DNA from: Oscillospiraceae bacterium
Lineage (GTDB): Bacteria; Bacillota; Clostridia; Oscillospirales; Ruminococcaceae
Assembly (NCBI GenBank): GCA_022768545.1
Contig: JALELV010000058.1
Coordinates: 1 to 47,627 of the forward strand
Direction: 5' to 3'
DNA: 47,627 nt
Below, piece after piece: positions 8,428 through 16,711 of this stretch. Numbering within the stretch: position 1 is the stretch's first letter; each line of letters begins with the position of its first letter. Position numbers and translations under genes: made by a program. The notes under the pieces were generated by a model, which made no database searches, was not told where the DNA came from, and saw nothing but the letters and a program-made list of their open reading frames with translations.

Positions 8428-8466
8428 AAGCCCGGTCCCCTGTTTTCAGGGGCCCGGGCTTTTTTG
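8428..8466. terminator. Bidirectional intrinsic terminator
   Basis: A 14-bp stem with one mismatch and a TTTT loop, followed by a T6 tract on the plus strand and preceded by an A run. It separates the PBP gene from the convergent AI-2E family gene. Confidence 0.85.
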
Positions 8467-8479
8467 AGCGGAAAAGCAT

Positions 8480-9580
8480 TTACGGTTCGCTGCCGGAGGG
8501 CGGGGCGCCGCGCCACAGATGGAGCCACTGCTTTTGATGGAGGTACTGCAGCAGCAAAAAGATAACCGGCATGAGGATGAGACCTCCGAACCCCATGGTT
8601 CGCATCCCCAGGTACATGGCGGTCAGGGTGGCAAGGGGGTGCAGCCCAATCTGCTCCCCGACGATCTTGGGCTCGATGATATTGCGCACGACGGTAATGA
8701 CCGCGTACAGAATGAGGATCCCGCTGCCCAGGGTGGGGCTGTCACTTAAAAGCTCCATGGCGCCCCAGGGGATGAGCACAGCCCCGGTACCGATCAGAGG
8801 CAGAAGATCCGCCGCGGCGATGACGGCGGCCAGGAAAACAGGCCGTGGGATCCGCAGCAGAAAAAAGCCCGCCGCCAACTCCAGAAAGGTGATCACCATA
8901 ATGAGCAGATATGCGCGGCAGACCCGAAACAGAGTCCCCATCAGAAAATGCCGGACGTCAAACAGGATGCGCCGGGCCTTTTGAGGCAGCTGTCGCATGA
9001 GGAAGGATACGACACGGGTATAGTCCCGGGAGATAAAAAAAGAGGAGAGGATGGTAAAGAGAAAGGAGGTCACATACAGCGGCAGCCGGGCGGCGAAGCT
9101 TCCCGCCCATTCAATGAGCCCGCCGGAAAAGGCGGAGGCAGACTCCCGCAGCTTTGCCGCGGCGGCGGCAAGCAGCTCCTTGTACCGGCCCCGGGAGGCG
9201 GGGGAGTAGCGGGAGAGCAGGTCCAGAAGTTTTTCCCCCATGGCGTCGGCGGAAGAGGCGAGCACATGCATGCAATAATCGGAAAAAGCGGGCAGAAAAC
9301 GCTGCAGCCCCAAGATCAGCTGCGCCCCCAGCCACCAAAGAAAGGCGCCCAGCATCAGGTACAGCAGAAACAGGAGCATGACCGACCAGTACTTCCGCTG
9401 GGCGCAGGAATGGCTGGACACCCAGATGACCACGGGGTGCAGGGCAATGGAGATACAGAGCCCCAAAAAGAAGGGCAGGGTCCAGGAGAGCAGATAACGC
9501 GCCGCCAGCCAGATCAGGAAGATGACCCAGGCGGCAAACAGGCTGTCGATCATAAAATTCACTTTTTTTTGCGGAGTCAA
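8480..9580 (-). CDS. AI-2E family transporter, YtvI-like
   Basis: This protein of about 366 residues has six to eight membrane segments and the AI-2E family layout: two N-terminal hydrophobic pairs, a long central soluble stretch (roughly residues 110-190), and the C-terminal core with the PLIGTGAVLIPWG and IIEPKIVGEQIGLHPLATL motifs. Members include sporulation protein YtvI and transporters once linked to autoinducer-2; the overall length and lineage favour the YtvI group. I chose the TTG at 9580 because GGAGGAGGG lies nine bases upstream of it; the ATG at 9604 precedes that binding site. Convergent with the PBP gene. The substrate is unknown. Confidence 0.85.
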   Translation of the reverse strand: MTPQKKVNFMIDSLFAAWVIFLIWLAARYLLSWTLPFFLGLCISIALHPVVIWVSSHSCAQRKYWSVMLLFLLYLMLGAFLWWLGAQLILGLQRFLPAFSDYCMHVLASSADAMGEKLLDLLSRYSPASRGRYKELLAAAAAKLRESASAFSGGLIEWAGSFAARLPLYVTSFLFTILSSFFISRDYTRVVSFLMRQLPQKARRILFDVRHFLMGTLFRVCRAYLLIMVITFLELAAGFFLLRIPRPVFLAAVIAAADLLPLIGTGAVLIPWGAMELLSDSPTLGSGILILYAVITVVRNIIEPKIVGEQIGLHPLATLTAMYLGMRTMGFGGLILMPVIFLLLQYLHQKQWLHLWRGAPPSGSEP

Positions 9581-9604
9581 AATGCTTATCCCTCCTCCGG
9601 TCAT

Positions 9605-9916
9605 ATGGCTCTGACTTTAACGTATCCGCTCTGAGGCGCTGTTATGCAGAAGGGTCTTAAAAATTCCCTTTTGAGAAAAACAGAATTCTTGTATAAAACC
9701 TCTAATAAATTATTTCTATTTTCACAAAAAACAGCAATAATTTATATTATAAGGCGTAATTGAAAGAGAACAGAAGAATAAAAGAGATATTTTTAAAAAT
9801 CGAACTTAAAACACAAATTTTAGCCGAAAAAAGCCGGAAAATACGGTTGTTTTACCGTAGGGCTTTTGATATAGTGTACTCATTCACAAGACAAACGTTT
9901 TCCGGAGGTGGACTCT
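9605..9916. other. AT-rich regulatory interval before the hom operon
   Basis: No gene is supported. It contains an inverted repeat of ten-base arms (ataaattatt at 9705-9714 and aataatttat at 9736-9745), a possible second promoter near 9721-9750, and the strong promoter at 9847-9875. No riboswitch fold was recognised. Confidence 0.5.
9847..9875 (+). promoter_or_regulatory. Promoter of the ACT-hom-thrB-lysC operon
   Basis: TTGTTT (9847-9852) and TATAGT (9870-9875) are spaced by 17 nt, with TG at 9867-9868 giving an extended -10. Transcription would start near 9882, about 35 nt before the first gene. Confidence 0.7.
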
Positions 9917-10360
9917 ATGACGGAACTGCCAAAATATCTGATCGTGGATACCCGGGTGCTCCCGGATGTGTTCCTCCGGGTGGTGCAGGCCAAAAAGCTG
10001 CTTGCCCAGGGGCAGGCCAAAAGCGCTTCGGAGGCGGCGCGGCTGGCGGGGATCTCCCGCAGCGCCTTTTACAAATACAAAGACTGCGTCCATCAGTATC
10101 ACAGCAGGATGAGCGACAACATCATCACGGTGAGCGCCGCTTTAGCCGATGAGCCAGGGGTGCTCTCCAGTCTGATGTCGCTGTTTTACAGCCAGGGCGG
10201 CAACATCCTCACCATCAGTCAGAATATCCCGGTGGATTCTGTGGCGCCGGTCTCCATCTCCCTGAGGACCGACGGGCTGACCTGCGGCGAAGACGAGCTG
10301 ATGGAGCGGGCGGCGGCCCTGGAGGGCGTGGTGGATGTCAAGATCATCTCCGGCCAGTAA
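9917..10360 (+). CDS. ACT domain protein, UPF0735/PheB type
   Basis: This 147-residue protein has an N-terminal helix-turn-helix-like part (SASEAARLAGISRSAFYKYKD, about residues 34-54) and a C-terminal ACT domain that begins at NIITVSAALADEPGVLSSLM. This layout is that of the UPF0735 family, which includes the Bacillus protein called PheB and often sits directly before homoserine dehydrogenase, as here. ACT domains usually bind amino acids, so a role in sensing an aspartate-family or aromatic amino acid is likely, but no enzymatic activity is implied. I chose the ATG at 9917 because GGAGGTG ends seven bases before it; the GTG at 9908 lies within that binding site. Confidence 0.88.
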   Translation: MTELPKYLIVDTRVLPDVFLRVVQAKKLLAQGQAKSASEAARLAGISRSAFYKYKDCVHQYHSRMSDNIITVSAALADEPGVLSSLMSLFYSQGGNILTISQNIPVDSVAPVSISLRTDGLTCGEDELMERAAALEGVVDVKIISGQ

Positions 10361-10402
10361 AACGGCCGCAGCCTTGAGAGAAGAGAAACCGGAGGAGCGA
10401 AT

Positions 10403-11635
10403 ATGAAGATAGCAGTCATGGGCCACGGCGTGGTGGGTTCCGGCGTTGTGGAAGTATTTTACCAGCATTATGAGAACTTGAAGCGAAAATCCGGCCGGGA
10501 GATGGACATCAAGTACATCCTGGATCTGCGGGATTTTCCGGAGAGCCCCTACCGCGAAAAGTTTATTAAAGATTTTTCGCTCATCGAAAACGACCCGGAG
10601 GTAACGATCGTGGCGGAGGTGATGGGCGGCCTGCACCCGGCCTACGATTATGTCCGCGCCTGCCTGGAAAAGGGTAAGAGCGTGGTCACCTCCAACAAGG
10701 AGCTGGTGGCCGCCAAAGGGGCGGAATTGCTGCGCATTGCCCGGGAGCACAACGTCAACTTCTTCTTTGAGGCGAGTGTCGGCGGCGGTATCCCGATCAT
10801 CCGCCCGCTCCATCTGTGCCTTGCCGCCAACGAGATCAATGAGATCGCCGGCATCCTCAACGGCACTACCAATTTTATCCTCACCAAGATGATCCGGGAG
10901 AGCATGTCCTTTGAGGACGCGCTGAAAATGGCGCAGGAGCTGGGCTATGCCGAGCGGGACCCTTCTGCCGACGTGGAGGGGCAGGACGCCTGCCGCAAGA
11001 TCTGCATCCTGGCCTCCCTGGCCTTCGGCAGGCACGTCTACCCGCAGGAGGTGCATACCGAGGGTATTACAAAGATCACCCTGGAGGATGTGGCCTATGC
11101 CGGGAACTGGGGCGGCGTGATCAAGCTGATCGGCCGGGCCCGGCGGCTGGAGGACGGCGGGGTGAGCGCCATGGTAAGCCCCGGGTTTATTCATTTTGGA
11201 AGCCAGCTCGCCTCGGTGGACGACGTGTTCAACGGTATTTTAGTGCGGGGCGACGCCACCGGAGACGTGGTGTTCTATGGAAAAGGCGCCGGCAAGCTGC
11301 CCACCGCCTCCGCCGTGGTGGCGGACATTGTGGACGCCGCCAAGGCCACCGGCAGCAGCCGCTCTCTTTGCTGGGAGGAGGGGGACGGGCACACCGTCTG
11401 CGACTGGAAAGAAACCTCCTCCGCTTTCTATTTCAGGCTGCGGGGCGGGTGCTCTGAGGAAGCTCTCCGCCGGCTCTTCGGGCCGGTAAAGATGCTGCAC
11501 CGGGACGGCCAGCCGCAGGATGAGACGGCCTTTGTCACCGGCATGCTCAAGGAAAAAGACGCCGCGGCCGCTGCAGAGCAGCTGAGAGCCTCCGGGTGCG
11601 CGGTGCTGGGAAGCATCCGCGTCCTGGATTATTAA
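10403..11635 (+). CDS. hom: Homoserine dehydrogenase
   Basis: This 410-residue enzyme reduces aspartate semialdehyde to homoserine with NAD(P)H, the branch step toward threonine and methionine. The N-terminal nucleotide-binding motif is MGHGVVGSGVVEVF (about residues 5-18). The central catalytic domain carries SNKELVA, EASVGGGIPII, NGTTNFILTKM and GYAERDPSADVEGQDA with the usual substrate and metal-binding residues. The C-terminal 80 residues form an ACT domain, which normally gives threonine feedback inhibition. It follows the ACT-domain gene by 42 bases and precedes thrB. Length and motifs are standard. Confidence 0.97.
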   Translation: MKIAVMGHGVVGSGVVEVFYQHYENLKRKSGREMDIKYILDLRDFPESPYREKFIKDFSLIENDPEVTIVAEVMGGLHPAYDYVRACLEKGKSVVTSNKELVAAKGAELLRIAREHNVNFFFEASVGGGIPIIRPLHLCLAANEINEIAGILNGTTNFILTKMIRESMSFEDALKMAQELGYAERDPSADVEGQDACRKICILASLAFGRHVYPQEVHTEGITKITLEDVAYAGNWGGVIKLIGRARRLEDGGVSAMVSPGFIHFGSQLASVDDVFNGILVRGDATGDVVFYGKGAGKLPTASAVVADIVDAAKATGSSRSLCWEEGDGHTVCDWKETSSAFYFRLRGGCSEEALRRLFGPVKMLHRDGQPQDETAFVTGMLKEKDAAAAAEQLRASGCAVLGSIRVLDY

Positions 11636-11693
11636 AAAAGGAAAAGAGCGGGACTCCCCGCTTTCAAAGGAACCTTCCGGGAGGATTTTGCTT

Positions 11694-12587
11694 ATGATAA
11701 AGGTGAAAATACCCGCCACCAGCGCCAACATCGGCGCGGGGTTCGATTCCCTGGGACTGGCGCTCAACCTCTATAACGAGGTGGAGATGGAGGAATCCGA
11801 CTCCATCGACATCCGTTCGCTGGATGCTGTAAAGGTGCCCTGCGACAGCTCCAACCTGATCTATCAGAGCGCGAAATATATCTTTGACCTGTGCGACAAG
11901 CCGCTGTCAGGGCTTAAGATCCGCCAGAGCAACAACATTCCCATGGCGCGGGGGCTGGGGAGCTCCTCCGCCTGCATCGTGGGCGGGCTCACGGGGGCCA
12001 ACCACCTGCTGGGGGATCCTTTGGGCATCGACGAGCTGGTGAACATCGCGGCCACCATGGAGGGGCACCCGGACAATTCCACCCCGGCGCTGCTGGGGGG
12101 GCTGGTGACGGCGGTGCTGGAAAACGGCAAGGTCTACTATGTTAAACAGGAGATCTCCGATCACCTGCAGTTTGTTACCTTTATTCCGAATTTTGAGCTC
12201 AAGACCTCCTTTGCCCGGGCGGCGCTGCCCAAGGAGATCCCCCATAAGGATGGGGTGTTCAACCTCTCACGGGCGGCGCTGATGTCGGTGTCGCTGTATT
12301 CGGAAAAATATGAGAACCTTCGGGTGGCGGCGGACGACCGCCTGCACCAGCCCTACCGGCTCTCCCTGATCAGCGGGGCTCATGAGGTTTTCGACATGGC
12401 CTATAAACTGGGCGCCTACGCCGCCTACATCAGCGGCGCAGGTTCCACCCTTATGGCCATTGTGGATAAAAAGAACACCGGCTTTTTAAAACAGGCCCGG
12501 AAGGGCCTTGAGGAGCTCGGGCTCTCCGCCTGGGGGCTCCACAGCCTGTCCATCGACAACCGCGGCGCTTTTGTGGAGGAACAGTGA
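11694..12587 (+). CDS. thrB: Homoserine kinase
   Basis: This GHMP-family kinase of about 297 residues phosphorylates homoserine on the way to threonine. The motifs are PATSANIGAGFDSLG near the start, the ATP-binding loop MARGLGSSSACIVGG (about 83-97) and the C-terminal SGAGSTLMAI. I chose ATG 11694, preceded by GGGAGGA; the TTG at 11688 sits too close to that site. A small hairpin (11646-11661) lies in the gap after hom and may tune expression. Threonine synthase (thrC), the next enzyme, is not in the window. Confidence 0.96.
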   Translation: MIKVKIPATSANIGAGFDSLGLALNLYNEVEMEESDSIDIRSLDAVKVPCDSSNLIYQSAKYIFDLCDKPLSGLKIRQSNNIPMARGLGSSSACIVGGLTGANHLLGDPLGIDELVNIAATMEGHPDNSTPALLGGLVTAVLENGKVYYVKQEISDHLQFVTFIPNFELKTSFARAALPKEIPHKDGVFNLSRAALMSVSLYSEKYENLRVAADDRLHQPYRLSLISGAHEVFDMAYKLGAYAAYISGAGSTLMAIVDKKNTGFLKQARKGLEELGLSAWGLHSLSIDNRGAFVEEQ

Positions 12588-12650
12588 CCCCCCAAAAAAG
12601 ACAGAGAGCGGCGGGAGCGGTATCGCTATACAGAAATTGGAGGTATTACA

Positions 12651-13868
12651 ATGGGGCTCATCGTTCAGAAGTTCGGCGGTTCCTCCGTGGCCAACACCGA
12701 ACGCATCCAGAATGTGGCGAGGATCGTCACGGACACCTATGCAAAGGGAAACAATGTCATCGTGGTCGTCTCGGCACAGGGCGATACCACCGATGATTTT
12801 ATTGAAAAGGCGGCGGAGGTCAACGAGAATCCGTCCAAACGCGAGATGGACGTGCTGCTCTCCGCGGGGGAGCAGATATCCATGTCGCTACTGGCCATGG
12901 CCATTGAAAAGCTGGGCTTTCCGGTCAAATCCCTGACTGGGTGGCAGGCGGGCTTTTTGACCGATTCCAACTACGGCATGGCCCGGATCCGGCGCATCAA
13001 CAACGAGCGCATCGAAAACGAGCTGGGCAAAAAGAACATCGTGATCGTGGCGGGCTTTCAGGGCCTCAACCGGTACGACGATATTACCACCCTGGGGCGG
13101 GGCGGCTCCGATACCAGCGCCGTGGCGCTGGCCGCGGCTTTTCACGCCGATCTGTGCCAGATCTATACCGATGTGGACGGCGTGGACACCGCCGACCCGC
13201 GTCTGGTGAAAAACGCGCGGAAATTGGATGAGATCTCCTACGACGAGATGCTGGAGCTGGCCACTTTAGGGGCTCAGGTGCTGCACAACCGGTCGGTGGA
13301 GATGGCCAAAAAATATGGGATCAACCTGGAAGTGGTATCGAGCCTGGAAAGAAAACCCGGAACATGGGTCAAGGAGGTAACCGACGTGGAAAAAATGCTG
13401 ATTAAGGGCGTGGCCCGCGATAACGACGTAGCGAGAATTTCGATCATTGGCCTGGAGGATAAACCCGGCATCGCCTTCCGGATCTTCTCCATTTTAGCGG
13501 CTAAGAAGATCAACGTGGATATCATCCTGCAGTCCATCGGCCGTGACGGTACGAAGGACATCAGCTTTACGGTGTCCCGATCCCACAAGGATGCGGCGGT
13601 GGCGGTACTGGAGGAGATCAAGAAATCCCTCGGGGCCCATGATATCGTCTGTGAGGACAATATCTCCAAGATCTCGGTGGTGGGCGCCGGTATGCAGAGC
13701 AACCCCGGCGTGGCCTCCAAGATGTTTGAGGCCCTCACCGATGCGAACATCAACATCCAGATGATCTCCACCAGCGAGATCAAGATCAGCGTGCTGATCG
13801 ATATTGCCGATTCCGAGCGCGCGGTGGTTGCCATTCACGACGCGTTTATGGTAGACTATATCAAGTAA
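12651..13868 (+). CDS. lysC: Aspartate kinase, with a probable internal start for a separate ACT subunit
   Basis: This 405-residue enzyme phosphorylates aspartate, the first step of lysine, threonine and methionine synthesis. The kinase domain has KFGGSSVAN at residues 6-14 and LGRGGSDTSAVALA (about 148-161). Two ACT domains fill residues 265-405. Its size matches the lysine-regulated Bacillus subtilis aspartokinase II, where the same gene also yields a beta subunit from an internal start. Here AAGGAGGTAA at 13371-13380 is followed eight bases later by an in-frame GTG (13386, codon 246), so the same arrangement is likely. It completes the operon started by the ACT protein. No lysine riboswitch was found. 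Confidence 0.97.
   Translation: MGLIVQKFGGSSVANTERIQNVARIVTDTYAKGNNVIVVVSAQGDTTDDFIEKAAEVNENPSKREMDVLLSAGEQISMSLLAMAIEKLGFPVKSLTGWQAGFLTDSNYGMARIRRINNERIENELGKKNIVIVAGFQGLNRYDDITTLGRGGSDTSAVALAAAFHADLCQIYTDVDGVDTADPRLVKNARKLDEISYDEMLELATLGAQVLHNRSVEMAKKYGINLEVVSSLERKPGTWVKEVTDVEKMLIKGVARDNDVARISIIGLEDKPGIAFRIFSILAAKKINVDIILQSIGRDGTKDISFTVSRSHKDAAVAVLEEIKKSLGAHDIVCEDNISKISVVGAGMQSNPGVASKMFEALTDANINIQMISTSEIKISVLIDIADSERAVVAIHDAFMVDYIK
13371..13388 (+). promoter_or_regulatory. Internal ribosome binding site and GTG start inside lysC
   Basis: AAGGAGGTAA (13371-13380) is a near-perfect Shine-Dalgarno sequence. An in-frame GTG at 13386-13388 lies eight bases after its core, and an in-frame ATG follows at 13395. 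The product would be a 160-residue ACT-domain subunit. Confidence 0.65.
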
Positions 13869-13879
13869 GGCGTTTTCCC

Positions 13880-13918
13880 AGGGGCCGGGCCCCGGCTCAG
13901 GCCGGCGCCCGGCCCCTG
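13880..13918. terminator. GC-rich hairpin after lysC
   Basis: The arms caggggccgggc (13880-13891) and gcccggcccctg (13907-13918) form a 12-bp stem with a smaller stem inside. Only two T bases follow, so termination strength is unclear, but its position after the operon fits a terminator. Confidence 0.6.
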
Positions 13919-13956
13919 TTGGCAGGCTGCATGATTTTAAAAGCGAGGTGCGGAAT

Positions 13957-14994
13957 ATGGATTTTAAAGCGTATGAAGGCTATCTGATGGACGCGGCGAA
14001 GGAGATCCTCGCGGCACACAGCCCCAGCGGCTATACCCGGGCGGCGGTGGAAGCGGTGCGGAAAAGGGCTGAGGCATGCGGCTACGGCTTTTCGATGACC
14101 CGCCGCGGCTGCGGGGTGGTCACCATCCCCGGCCGGAACAATGAGGAGGCCCGGGCACTGCTGGCCCATGTGGATACCCTGGGGGCCATGGTGCGTTCGG
14201 TAAATGAAGAGGGGCAGATCCTTTTCACCCTGGTGGGAGGCCCGGTGGTGCCCTCCCTGGACGGGGAGTACTGCGTGATCCATACCAGGGGCGGCAGGGA
14301 GTATACCGGCACTGTCCTCTCCATGAGCCCGGCGGCCCACGTGTTCCCCGACGCCGCTACCCGTCCCCGCAGCACCGACAGCATGTACGTCCGGGTGGAT
14401 GAGCCGGTGAAGGAACGGGAAGACGTGCTGGCGCTGGGGATAGCCCCGGGGGATTATATCTTTATTGACCCCAAGACGCAAGTGACCGAGAGCGGTTATC
14501 TGAAGTCCCGTTTTATCGATGACAATGGCAGCGCCGCCTGCCTGCTGACGCTGATGCAGATGATGAGCGACGCCGGGGCGGTCCCGGAGCACAAGACCTA
14601 CCTGATCTTTACCGTCTATGAGGAGGTGGGCAGCGGCGCGGCCTGGCTTCCCGGCGATATTACCGAGATGCTGGCGGCGGACATGGGCTGTGTGGGGCTG
14701 GACCTCGCCTGCACAGAGCAGCAGGTCTCCATCTGCGCCAAGGATTCCGGAGGCCCCTACGACTACGAGATCACCACCCGGCTGGTGGAGCTGGCCCGGA
14801 AAAACGGCATTGACTTTGCGGTGGATATCTACCCCTTCTACAGTTCTGACGTCACCGTGGCGTGGCGTTCCGGCCACGATATCCCCGCGGGCCTCATCGG
14901 GCCGGGGGTGCACGCCTCCCACGGTATGGAGCGCACCCACCGGGACGGCATGATGAACACCGTCCGGCTGCTGGCGGCCTATCTGGGGCTGTAA
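13957..14994 (+). CDS. M42 family metallopeptidase
   Basis: This 345-residue peptidase is of the M42 (glutamyl aminopeptidase/PepA, YsdC) type, which cleaves N-terminal residues from peptides in the cytoplasm using two metal ions. The expected ligands are visible: His in LLAHVDTLG (about residue 70), Asp in RFIDDNGSAA, the catalytic Glu pair in VYEEVGSGAA, Asp in GLDLACT and His in HASHGMERTH. I start it at ATG 13957, which follows GAGGTG; the GTG at 13948 lies inside that site. The next gene follows after 13 bases, so the two form an operon for amino-acid release and breakdown. Substrate preference is not predictable. Confidence 0.93.
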   Translation: MDFKAYEGYLMDAAKEILAAHSPSGYTRAAVEAVRKRAEACGYGFSMTRRGCGVVTIPGRNNEEARALLAHVDTLGAMVRSVNEEGQILFTLVGGPVVPSLDGEYCVIHTRGGREYTGTVLSMSPAAHVFPDAATRPRSTDSMYVRVDEPVKEREDVLALGIAPGDYIFIDPKTQVTESGYLKSRFIDDNGSAACLLTLMQMMSDAGAVPEHKTYLIFTVYEEVGSGAAWLPGDITEMLAADMGCVGLDLACTEQQVSICAKDSGGPYDYEITTRLVELARKNGIDFAVDIYPFYSSDVTVAWRSGHDIPAGLIGPGVHASHGMERTHRDGMMNTVRLLAAYLGL

Positions 14995-15007
14995 GGGAGA
15001 AAACAAG

Positions 15008-16033
15008 ATGCAGCATTTTGACAGCGACTACATGGAGGGGGCGCATCCCCTGATCTTGCAGCGCCTGGCGGAGATCAACCTGGACAAGAACCCGGGGTAT
15101 GGCGGCGACGTCTACTGCGCCGCCGCCCGACGAAAGATCCGGGAGGCCTGCGGGTGCCCGGAGGCGGAAGTTCACTTCCTTGCCGGGGGTACCCAGGCCA
15201 ATGCGGTGGTCATAGGGGCGCTGCTCCGTCCCTATGAGGGAGTGATCGCCGCCTCCACCGGGCATATCAGCGTGCACGAGGCGGGGGCCATAGAGGCGGG
15301 GGGACACAAGGTGCTCACCCTGCCGCAGAAGCACGGAAAGCTCTGCGCGGCGGAGGTAAGGCGGTTGATCGAAACCTTTGAGCGGGATGGGAACCGGGCC
15401 CATATGGTAAAACCCGGCATGGTATACCTCTCCCACCCCACGGAATACGGCGCCCTTTATTCGGCACAGGAGCTGAGGGAGATCAGCGCGGTGTGCCGGG
15501 AGTATAAGATCCCCCTGTATCTGGACGGCGCCCGGCTGGGGTACGGCCTCGCCGCCCGGGAAACGGACGTTACGCTGCGGCTTATTGCCGGGCTCTGTGA
15601 TGTGTTCTACATCGGCGGCACCAAGGTGGGGGCGCTGTTTGGAGAGGCGGTGGTGTTTTCCCGGCCGGAGCTTGCCGACCACTTTTTCACCATTGTCAAG
15701 CAGAAGGGGGCCCTGCTGGCCAAGGGCTGGCTGCTGGGGGTTCAGTTTGATGTGCTCTTTTCAGACGGGCTCTACCTCTCCATCGCGGGGCATGCCATCG
15801 ACATGGCGGAAAAACTCAAAGCCGGCCTGCGGGAAAAGGGCTGTCGCTTTTACTATGAGTCCCCCACCAACCAGCAGTTTATCGTTTTGGAAAACAGCCG
15901 GATGGAAGAGCTCGCACGAGAGATATCCTTCAGCTTTTGGGAGGCTTTGGACGAAAACCACACGGTGGTGCGTTTGGCCACCAGCTGGGCGACGCGGGAA
16001 GAGGACGTGGACCGGCTTCTCTGCTTGCTGTAA
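15008..16033 (+). CDS. Threonine aldolase-family PLP enzyme
   Basis: This 341-residue protein belongs to the beta-eliminating lyase/low-specificity L-threonine aldolase group, which splits threonine or allo-threonine to glycine and acetaldehyde. The PLP-binding lysine is in FYIGGTKVGALFGE, and LYLDGARLGYGLAA carries the Asp that holds the pyridine nitrogen. The early segment NPGYGGDVYCAAAR and the FLAGGTQANAVV loop also fit the family. It starts 13 bases after the M42 peptidase with GGGAG before the ATG, so it is co-transcribed. Close relatives can act on other beta-hydroxy amino acids, so exact substrate is open. Confidence 0.9.
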   Translation: MQHFDSDYMEGAHPLILQRLAEINLDKNPGYGGDVYCAAARRKIREACGCPEAEVHFLAGGTQANAVVIGALLRPYEGVIAASTGHISVHEAGAIEAGGHKVLTLPQKHGKLCAAEVRRLIETFERDGNRAHMVKPGMVYLSHPTEYGALYSAQELREISAVCREYKIPLYLDGARLGYGLAARETDVTLRLIAGLCDVFYIGGTKVGALFGEAVVFSRPELADHFFTIVKQKGALLAKGWLLGVQFDVLFSDGLYLSIAGHAIDMAEKLKAGLREKGCRFYYESPTNQQFIVLENSRMEELAREISFSFWEALDENHTVVRLATSWATREEDVDRLLCLL

Positions 16034-16057
16034 AAGTTTTACCACAAACTCAAAAAA

Positions 16058-16082
16058 CGGAGGGGAATCCCCTCCGCTTTTT
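16058..16082. terminator. Bidirectional intrinsic terminator
   Basis: The arms cggagggg and cccctccg (8 bp, loop aat) are preceded by an A6 run and followed by CTTTTT. It separates the aldolase gene from the convergent small gene. Confidence 0.85.
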
Positions 16083-16098
16083 AAGGCCGGTGATAGAA

Positions 16099-16353
16099 TT
16101 ATCCGGCGGAACGGTCATAGATCTTTCCGTCAAGGTTCAGCAGCACCGGATAGGGCACATCATTTTCGGCCGGCAGATAGTCGTCCATCCAGTCGAGGGT
16201 GATGGGCTTTATAAAGCTCCAGCAGCATTCTGGCATTACAAACAGTGTATTGCCGGGAAGATAATGGACCAGGACCTGCCCATTTTCTCTTTTTAAACAG
16301 GCCAGTCCGCTGTAAGGGCTTGTCAGTTCCATGTTTCCGGGTTCTTTTTTCAT
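16099..16353 (-). CDS. Small protein of unknown function
   Basis: This 84-residue protein has no motif that I recognise. It starts at ATG 16353, where AGGAG lies at a normal distance; the open frame continues upstream but the longer version is low-complexity, AT-rich and overlaps the LysR promoter region. The sequence has no signal peptide or membrane segment. It holds two adjacent cysteines (ECCW) and an acidic middle (DWMDDYLPAEND), with a beta-rich look (GQVLVHYLPGNTLFVMP). It is convergent with the aldolase gene and divergent from a LysR gene, so the LysR protein might control it. It could be a small regulator or a lineage-specific gene. Confidence 0.6.
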   Translation of the reverse strand: MKKEPGNMELTSPYSGLACLKRENGQVLVHYLPGNTLFVMPECCWSFIKPITLDWMDDYLPAENDVPYPVLLNLDGKIYDRSAG

Positions 16354-16711
16354 GTTTTCCCACTCCTTTTTGTTTGTGCTTTTATCTTTCCTAAAGTATG
16401 TTTGTATTTTAACACAGTGAAACAACGGAATGTGTCGAAGGCTGTCGAGGAGTAGGATTTTTTTGAATATTTTTTGTTTTCTGCCATGAAAAACAAGAAA
16501 ACAGCAGAAAAACAAAAAAGGTCTCATTCGGAAAGACCGGGAATCTTGATTCCGGGAAAAAAAGAAACGATCGCGGGAGAAAAACCATGTTTTCCCGGCT
16601 TTTTGCGGAAATCCGCTTGTGGGAATTCCTGTGGATATGGTATGATAATGGCAGATGTGCGCGGCATTTTCCGGCGCTTTTTGGGCTGAGACGCCGCGGC
16701 GCAAAGGGGTT
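16354..16711. other. AT-rich divergent control region
   Basis: No gene is supported here. The interval separates a small minus-strand gene from a plus-strand LysR gene and is likely to hold operator sites for the regulator. It includes a pair of partly inverted segments (gattccgggaaa near 16548 and tttcccggc near 16590) and the promoter at 16617-16646. Confidence 0.45.
16617..16646 (+). promoter_or_regulatory. Promoter of the second LysR gene
   Basis: TTGTGG (16617-16622) and TATGAT (16641-16646) are spaced by 18 nt, with TGG just before the -10 making it extended. Confidence 0.6.

Noticed and set aside
10142-11194. A 350-codon minus-strand frame over hom
   Set aside because: It is the antisense of homoserine dehydrogenase with no ribosome binding site or recognisable domain.
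12460-12660. Lysine riboswitch before lysC
   Set aside because: lysC is internal to the operon with only 63 bases in front of it, and no conserved lysine riboswitch element is seen there or before the first gene.
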